NCBI GenBank assembly: GCA_964453115.1
Contig: CAYVRT010000004.1
Coordinates: forward strand, 93,812 to 157,811
Length of the DNA stretch: 64,000 nucleotides
DNA from: JAIWNK01 sp964453115
GTDB lineage: Bacteria; Chloroflexota; Anaerolineae; Anaerolineales; Anaerolineaceae
Direction: 5' to 3'
The notes beneath the pieces were generated by a model. The model ran no database searches. It had not been told where the DNA came from and worked only from the letters and a program-made list of their open reading frames with translations. Of the stretch, positions 60,580 to 64,000 are shown piece by piece (position 1 is the stretch's first letter; each line of letters opens with the position of its first letter). A program made the position numbers and the translations under genes.

Positions 60580-61264
60580 TGCGTTTTCCTCATTTTGGCT
60601 GCGGCATTGGCGTGCCTGGGGGCTTTGGGCGATGGGGATGACTTGCTTGGGTGTGGCTGTTGTTGTGGCTTATGAAGGCCGGTTTGCACAACCCATTCTG
60701 TTGCAATTGCTGGATGGGGTGGCGAAATTGGACGTGATGGATTTTGGCAGTCCTGCAGGATGGGCGCGAACATTTGGATTCGGCTTTCTGTTACCGCTCG
60801 CAATCGGTTTTCCGGCGGCTGTTTGGGCTTCGGGTTTGTTGCTGGATGAGGGGGAGGAATTGGCCTTGTTGCTGTCCTATCCATATCCGCGCTGGCAAGT
60901 TTTGTTGGGTCGTTGGCTGGCTTTGATGGTGGGCGGGATGGTGGCTTGTGCTGCTGGGAGTGCGCCGCTTGGGGTTTGGGTTTTGCTGAGGCAGGGTTGG
61001 GGAGTGCTGGGGGTGGAAAATGGATTGGCGCTTTTGCTGTGGGGTATGGCCTGGGCCAATGTGGCCTTGTGTGTTGGGTTGTGGAGCGGAAAGGCCTGGG
61101 CGGGGCGATGGGTTGCTGGTTTGGGGCTGATTTTGATTCAGGTTGTGCTGTTTGTTGGAGTGGGGGCAAGATGGATTTCTTTGCTGGTGTGGTTGGGGGG
61201 GGTGGGGGTGTTTGGGTTGGGATTGGCATTCTGGTTGTTTGGTCGGCGGGATGTGGGCGGGTGA
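60554..61264 (+). CDS. ABC-2-type permease
   Basis: 236 residues with about six membrane helices (LWAMGMTCLGVAVVVA, FGFLLPLAIGFPAAVWASGLLL and others), and the ABC-2 feature DEGEELALLLSYPYPRWQVLLGRWLALM after the second segment. Partner of the ATPase at 59677. Very rich in Gly, Leu and Trp; an 8-G run lies at 61195-61202. Confidence 0.8.
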   Translation: MVLGLMLADAFSSFWLRHWRAWGLWAMGMTCLGVAVVVAYEGRFAQPILLQLLDGVAKLDVMDFGSPAGWARTFGFGFLLPLAIGFPAAVWASGLLLDEGEELALLLSYPYPRWQVLLGRWLALMVGGMVACAAGSAPLGVWVLLRQGWGVLGVENGLALLLWGMAWANVALCVGLWSGKAWAGRWVAGLGLILIQVVLFVGVGARWISLLVWLGGVGVFGLGLAFWLFGRRDVGG

Positions 61265-61309
61265 ATGCGATTTGGGGCGGTTGTGGGGTACAAACAGGGA
61301 TGAATCGTG

Positions 61310-61315
61310 TATAAT
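61310..61315 (+). promoter_or_regulatory. -10 element before the NfeD gene
   Basis: TATAAT about 38 bases before ATG 61353; no good -35. Confidence 0.4.
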
Positions 61316-61352
61316 TATAGAGAGCCTTTTTTGCCCGGCTCAGAGGTAGACA

Positions 61353-61958
61353 ATGAACCCATTGATTGATCCAAATGTTGCGTACGTGTTGTTGGTAACA
61401 GGCTCTGTGCTGGCGTTGCTGGCGCTGTTTGCTCCTGGCACCGGTTTGCTCGAGGTAGGGGCATTGTTTGTGTTGGTGCTGGCTGCTTTTGGCATTTATA
61501 ATCAACCCATTAACTGGTGGGCGTTAATTTTGTTGGTGGTGGGGGTGGTGCCGTTTGTGCTGGCTTTGCGCCGCTGGAAACGTTGGTGGCTACTGGTTGT
61601 TTCTTTGCTGGCATTGGTAATTGGTTCCATGTTCCTGATGCGTGGCCCGAATGGTGGGCCGGCTGTTAATCCTTTTCTGGCGTTGTTTATGTCGGCTTCA
61701 GCGATTGGCTTTTTGTGGATTGTGGGACGAAAGTCGCTTGAGGCGATGGTGCTAAGGCCATTGAATGCACGGGAAAGGCTGGAGGGTCAATTGGGTGAGG
61801 CGCGCACAGATATTCGCGGCGAAGGAACTGTTTATATTGGCGGCGAAGAATGGACAGCGCGCAGCGATCAATTTATTCCATTGGGGGCGCGCGTGCAGGT
61901 GGTGCGCCGAGATGGGCTGGTTGTTTATGTTGAGGTGGTCAATCCGCACGAAAATTAG
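61353..61958 (+). CDS. NfeD-like membrane protein
   Basis: 201 residues; four or five membrane helices and a C-terminal OB-fold domain (LNARERLEGQLGEARTDIRGEGTVYIGGEEWTARSDQFIPLGARVQVV), the typical NfeD1b layout without the ClpP-like protease. AGAGG lies upstream. It is followed by a stomatin gene, its known partner in membrane microdomains. Confidence 0.92.
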   Translation: MNPLIDPNVAYVLLVTGSVLALLALFAPGTGLLEVGALFVLVLAAFGIYNQPINWWALILLVVGVVPFVLALRRWKRWWLLVVSLLALVIGSMFLMRGPNGGPAVNPFLALFMSASAIGFLWIVGRKSLEAMVLRPLNARERLEGQLGEARTDIRGEGTVYIGGEEWTARSDQFIPLGARVQVVRRDGLVVYVEVVNPHEN

Positions 61959-62018
61959 TTGGCTAACCGGGCTGTGGAATGGCCCGGATTTTGAAACTGT
62001 TTCAGAATGGAGGAAGCA

Positions 62019-62921
62019 ATGAATGGTGGTAGTGCAGCTTTGATTTTTTGCTTGATTGGGGGAGCGGTTGTCCTATTTTTGATTTTGATTGTTTCGGCAT
62101 TGAAGGTTGTGCCAGAGTATCAGCGCCTGGTTGTTTTTCGACTGGGGCGTTGTGTTGGTTCGCGCGGGCCAGGCCTGGTGTTGCTGATTCCGTTTGTTGA
62201 CCGAGCAGTGTGGGTAGATTTGCGTGAACAGGTGCGCGAAATTCCGGCGCAAACTTCGATTACGAAGGATAACGCTCCAATTTCGATTGATTTTTTGTGG
62301 TACTACCGTGTATTTGATCCGGTGCAGAGTGTGTTACAGGTGGGGAATTTTGAGTTTGCTGCGCAAGGTATTGCAACGACGACATTGCGGTCGGTCATCG
62401 GCGGCATTATGTTGGATGGTGTGCTTTCAGAGCGCGAGCAAATTAACTCGGCGTTGCGCACTCGTCTGGATGAGGTGACTGAGAAGTGGGGTGTTAAGGT
62501 CACAAACGTTGAAATCCGCGAGATTATCCCGCCTCGGGATGTGCAGGATGCAATGAATCGCCAGCTTTCGGCAGAACGAACCCGGCGTGCTTTGGTGACT
62601 GAGTCAACCGGCCAACGCGAAGCTGCGGTAAATGTGGCGGAAGGCGAAAAGCAGGCGGCCATTTTGCGCTCCGAAGGCGAACGGCAGTCGGCGATTTTGC
62701 GGGCCGAAGGTGAACGGCAGGCGCAGATGCTACGAGCAGAAGGCTATTCGGTGGCGTTGGAGAAGATTTATGGCGTGGCAAATATGATTGACCAAAAGAC
62801 GATCACGCTCCAATATTTTGAGACGCTGAAGAATATGTCTATGAGTTCTTCGACCAAGTTTATCTTCCCGATGGAATTCACCAGCTTGTTGAGCGGTTTC
62901 ATTCGCAACCAACAAGGCTAG
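62019..62921 (+). CDS. Stomatin/slipin-type SPFH protein
   Basis: 300 residues; one N-terminal hydrophobic segment, then the SPFH domain (VVPEYQRLVVFRLGRCVGSRGPGLVLLIPFVDR, LREQVREIPAQTSITKDN, RSVIGGIMLDGVLSEREQIN) and a coiled coil with repeated EGE(R/K)Q. ATG 62019 follows GGAGGAA; 62007 is a weaker start. Forms the usual NfeD-SPFH pair; role in membrane organisation is inferred from the family. Confidence 0.93.
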   Translation: MNGGSAALIFCLIGGAVVLFLILIVSALKVVPEYQRLVVFRLGRCVGSRGPGLVLLIPFVDRAVWVDLREQVREIPAQTSITKDNAPISIDFLWYYRVFDPVQSVLQVGNFEFAAQGIATTTLRSVIGGIMLDGVLSEREQINSALRTRLDEVTEKWGVKVTNVEIREIIPPRDVQDAMNRQLSAERTRRALVTESTGQREAAVNVAEGEKQAAILRSEGERQSAILRAEGERQAQMLRAEGYSVALEKIYGVANMIDQKTITLQYFETLKNMSMSSSTKFIFPMEFTSLLSGFIRNQQG

Positions 62922-62949
62922 TGTTGGGAAGGTTGAGCTGATTGAAACG

Positions 62950-62985
62950 GGCGAGGCCACAAGGATATTGTGGTCTCGCCTTTGC
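62950..62985 (+). terminator. Terminator-like hairpin after the SPFH gene
   Basis: 13-bp stem (62950-62962 with 62968-62980, one G-U pair), 5-nt loop, then a T-rich stretch TTTGCTCTT rather than a pure T run. Confidence 0.65.
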
Positions 62986-62997
62986 TCTTGAGGAGAG

Positions 62998-63459
62998 ATG
63001 GTGACGGATTTTCAAGTTGTGTCAGCCGGTCTGCGTGATTTGGTAAGTATTCAACGTCTGGAACGGGATTGCTTTCCATTGGACGCTTGGCCGTTGCCAG
63101 ATTTGGTGGCGGTATTGGTTATTCCAGGAATTGTGCGCTTGAAAGCAATTGATGAGCGGGGAGGAATGCTGGGGTTTGTGGCAGGCGAGCGAAAGCCGCT
63201 TCAGGGAGTGGGGTGGATTACAACCATCGGCGTTTTTTCGGAACAGCGCAGACGGGGAGTGGGAACGGCTTTGTTATTGGCCTGTGAAAAAGCTTTGGGC
63301 CTGCCGCGTGTGCGTTTAACGGTGCGTGCTTTTAATTCTCAGGCGCTGCATTTGTATGAACAGCATGGCTATCAGCGGGTGGATGTATGGCATGGGTATT
63401 ATCAGGCTGGTGGGGAAGATGGTGTGGTGTTAGAAAAAATGATGGTTGAAAACGGTTGA
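62998..63459 (+). CDS. GNAT family N-acetyltransferase
   Basis: 153 residues. Acetyl-CoA loop RRRGVGTALLLACE preceded by TTIGVFSEQ, then VRLTVRAFNSQALHLYEQHGYQRV: RimI-like fold. Substrate unknown. ATG 62998 or GTG 63001 could be the start; AGGAG precedes both. The -35 of the next gene's promoter overlaps its stop codon. Confidence 0.87.
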   Translation: MVTDFQVVSAGLRDLVSIQRLERDCFPLDAWPLPDLVAVLVIPGIVRLKAIDERGGMLGFVAGERKPLQGVGWITTIGVFSEQRRRGVGTALLLACEKALGLPRVRLTVRAFNSQALHLYEQHGYQRVDVWHGYYQAGGEDGVVLEKMMVENG

Positions 63460-63484
63460 CTTTCGCATCGAGTCGGTATATGAT
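63456..63484 (+). promoter_or_regulatory. Promoter of the SWIM-protein gene
   Basis: TTGACT (63456-63461), 17-bp spacer, TATGAT (63479-63484). Predicts a leader of about 105 nt. Confidence 0.78.
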
Positions 63485-63514
63485 AAATCTATGCGAGGGT
63501 CAATTGTCTCTCAC

Positions 63515-63562
63515 GGCCCGCAAGGGCTTTTTGCAAGGCACGCTGTTGACGCGTGTCTTTTT
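63515..63562 (+). promoter_or_regulatory. Tandem terminator-like hairpins in the leader
   Basis: Hairpin 1: GCCC-GCAA-GGGC (63516-63527) then five T. Hairpin 2: GGCACGC, 7-nt loop, GCGTGTC (63537-63557) then five T. Both lie between the promoter and the ribosome site of the SWIM gene, so they look like attenuators or weak terminators. Confidence 0.5.
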
Positions 63563-63595
63563 GTTTGTATTTCTGGTTGAAAGGAGCGAAACACA

Positions 63596-63844
63596 ATGTT
63601 GGATTCCGGCATGATTGGCAAGCTTGAAAAGGCCAAGCGGTATGCACAGGAGCGCAGCCGCATTCGTTTTGAGGCTTTTGCGGTTACAATGGAGGGGGAA
63701 AATAACCCTCATCGCGTTCGGTATGAGAACGGCGAGTGGAAATGTGATTGTTCGTTCTTTCAAAGCCGTGGGCGGTGCAGCCATACGATGGCGTTGGAGA
63801 TTGTGCTGGAAGGAATGCTGGCCGGCGAATCGGTTTCAGCATAA
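63596..63844 (+). CDS. Small SWIM zinc-finger protein
   Basis: 82 residues. C50, C52, C61 and H63 form the SWIM pattern CxC-x8-CxH (CDCSFFQSRGRCSH); the rest is a short helical N-terminus (MIGKLEKAKRYAQERSRIRFEAF) and a C-terminal helix. SWIM fingers bind DNA or proteins, usually inside larger proteins; here the finger is almost the whole protein. AAAGGAG precedes ATG 63596. Confidence 0.85.
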   Translation: MLDSGMIGKLEKAKRYAQERSRIRFEAFAVTMEGENNPHRVRYENGEWKCDCSFFQSRGRCSHTMALEIVLEGMLAGESVSA

Positions 63845-63854
63845 AGAGGTTGAA

Positions 63855-63881
63855 AAAAGCCCGGCCTTGAGCCGGGCTTTT
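63855..63881 (+). terminator. Rho-independent terminator after the SWIM gene
   Basis: 11-bp stem AAAAGCCCGGC / GCCGGGCTTTT with a 5-nt loop; A and T runs make it potentially bidirectional. Confidence 0.92.
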
Positions 63882-63989
63882 GTTTGCTGGACGGATGAGA
63901 ACAAATGCGATGGTTGGGGAAAAAAGAGGGTGGGATTCGAATGTCACACTCCTGGAGTGACCAGGGTGGTCTATGCGATTAAAAACAAA

Positions 63990-64000
63990 GGCGGAGAGGG
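63990..64000 (-). tRNA. Possible 3' end of tRNA-Ser, continues past window
   Basis: Read on the minus strand the last bases are CCCTCTCCGCC, the usual 3' acceptor strand, discriminator G and CC of tRNA-Ser. Only about 11 bases are visible, so this is a guess that the neighbouring sequence would settle. Confidence 0.3.

Noticed and set aside
63926..63980. Complete tRNA gene on the minus strand
   Set aside because: The TTCGAAT loop is present, but its flanking bases do not pair into a T stem and no D or anticodon arm can be formed.
1..64000. CRISPR arrays, transposases, integrases, rRNA
   Set aside because: No regularly spaced repeats, no DDE or recombinase motifs and no rRNA-like stretches were found anywhere in the window.

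Overview
The window reads as chromosomal DNA of a Chloroflexota bacterium, most likely class Anaerolineae. This is inferred from gene content and order (CIRCE-hrcA-grpE-dnaK-dnaJ-prmA, many lipoproteins, SLH modules, long GT-C/GT4 glycan clusters), not from a database match. Genes are tightly packed, often with ATGA-type overlaps. Several promoters match TTGACN-N16/17-TATGAT, TACAAT or TATAAT. No insertion sequence, phage gene, CRISPR array or complete RNA gene was seen.

Layout. 1-1844: aldo/keto reductase (cut by the left edge) and lysine 2,3-aminomutase, minus strand. 2112-7945: CIRCE-controlled heat-shock operon hrcA-grpE-dnaK-dnaJ ending in prmA. 7949-14802: housekeeping genes: a nicotinate phosphoribosyltransferase behind a perfect 21-bp palindromic operator, a YcaQ-like DNA glycosylase, an Apt-like phosphoribosyltransferase, and a minus-strand operon (M50 protease, TyrA-like, GIY-YIG, galK, lipoprotein). 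14837-17445: DUF951, tsaE, tsaB, rimI and a family-4 uracil-DNA glycosylase that ends in a beta-clamp motif.

17462-53769 is a glycan-biosynthesis island of about 36 kb. It makes a UDP-HexNAc uronic acid (WbpA-type dehydrogenase plus epimerase) and dTDP-L-rhamnose (rfbC, B, A, D). It assembles glycans with six GT4-type enzymes, one GT2 polyprenyl-phosphate glycosyltransferase and several GT-C-like integral membrane proteins. It has parts of two export routes: Wzx/ligase/Wzz and an ABC transporter. The ABC ATPase carries three C-terminal S-layer-homology repeats where Wzt proteins normally carry a glycan-binding domain; this is the most striking object in the window. The island also encodes an HPr-kinase-like protein, two UPF0104 flippase-like proteins, an AMP-forming ligase with a free-standing acyl carrier protein, and a glycosyltransferase with an internally duplicated half.

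53766-64000 returns to general functions: a Ca2+-type P-ATPase, a lipoprotein and metG (minus strand); a small 63-codon gene in its own strong promoter/terminator unit; an ABC-2 exporter pair; NfeD plus stomatin; a GNAT acetyltransferase; and a small SWIM zinc-finger protein behind two terminator-like leader hairpins. The last bases look like the 3' end of a tRNA-Ser gene that continues past the window.
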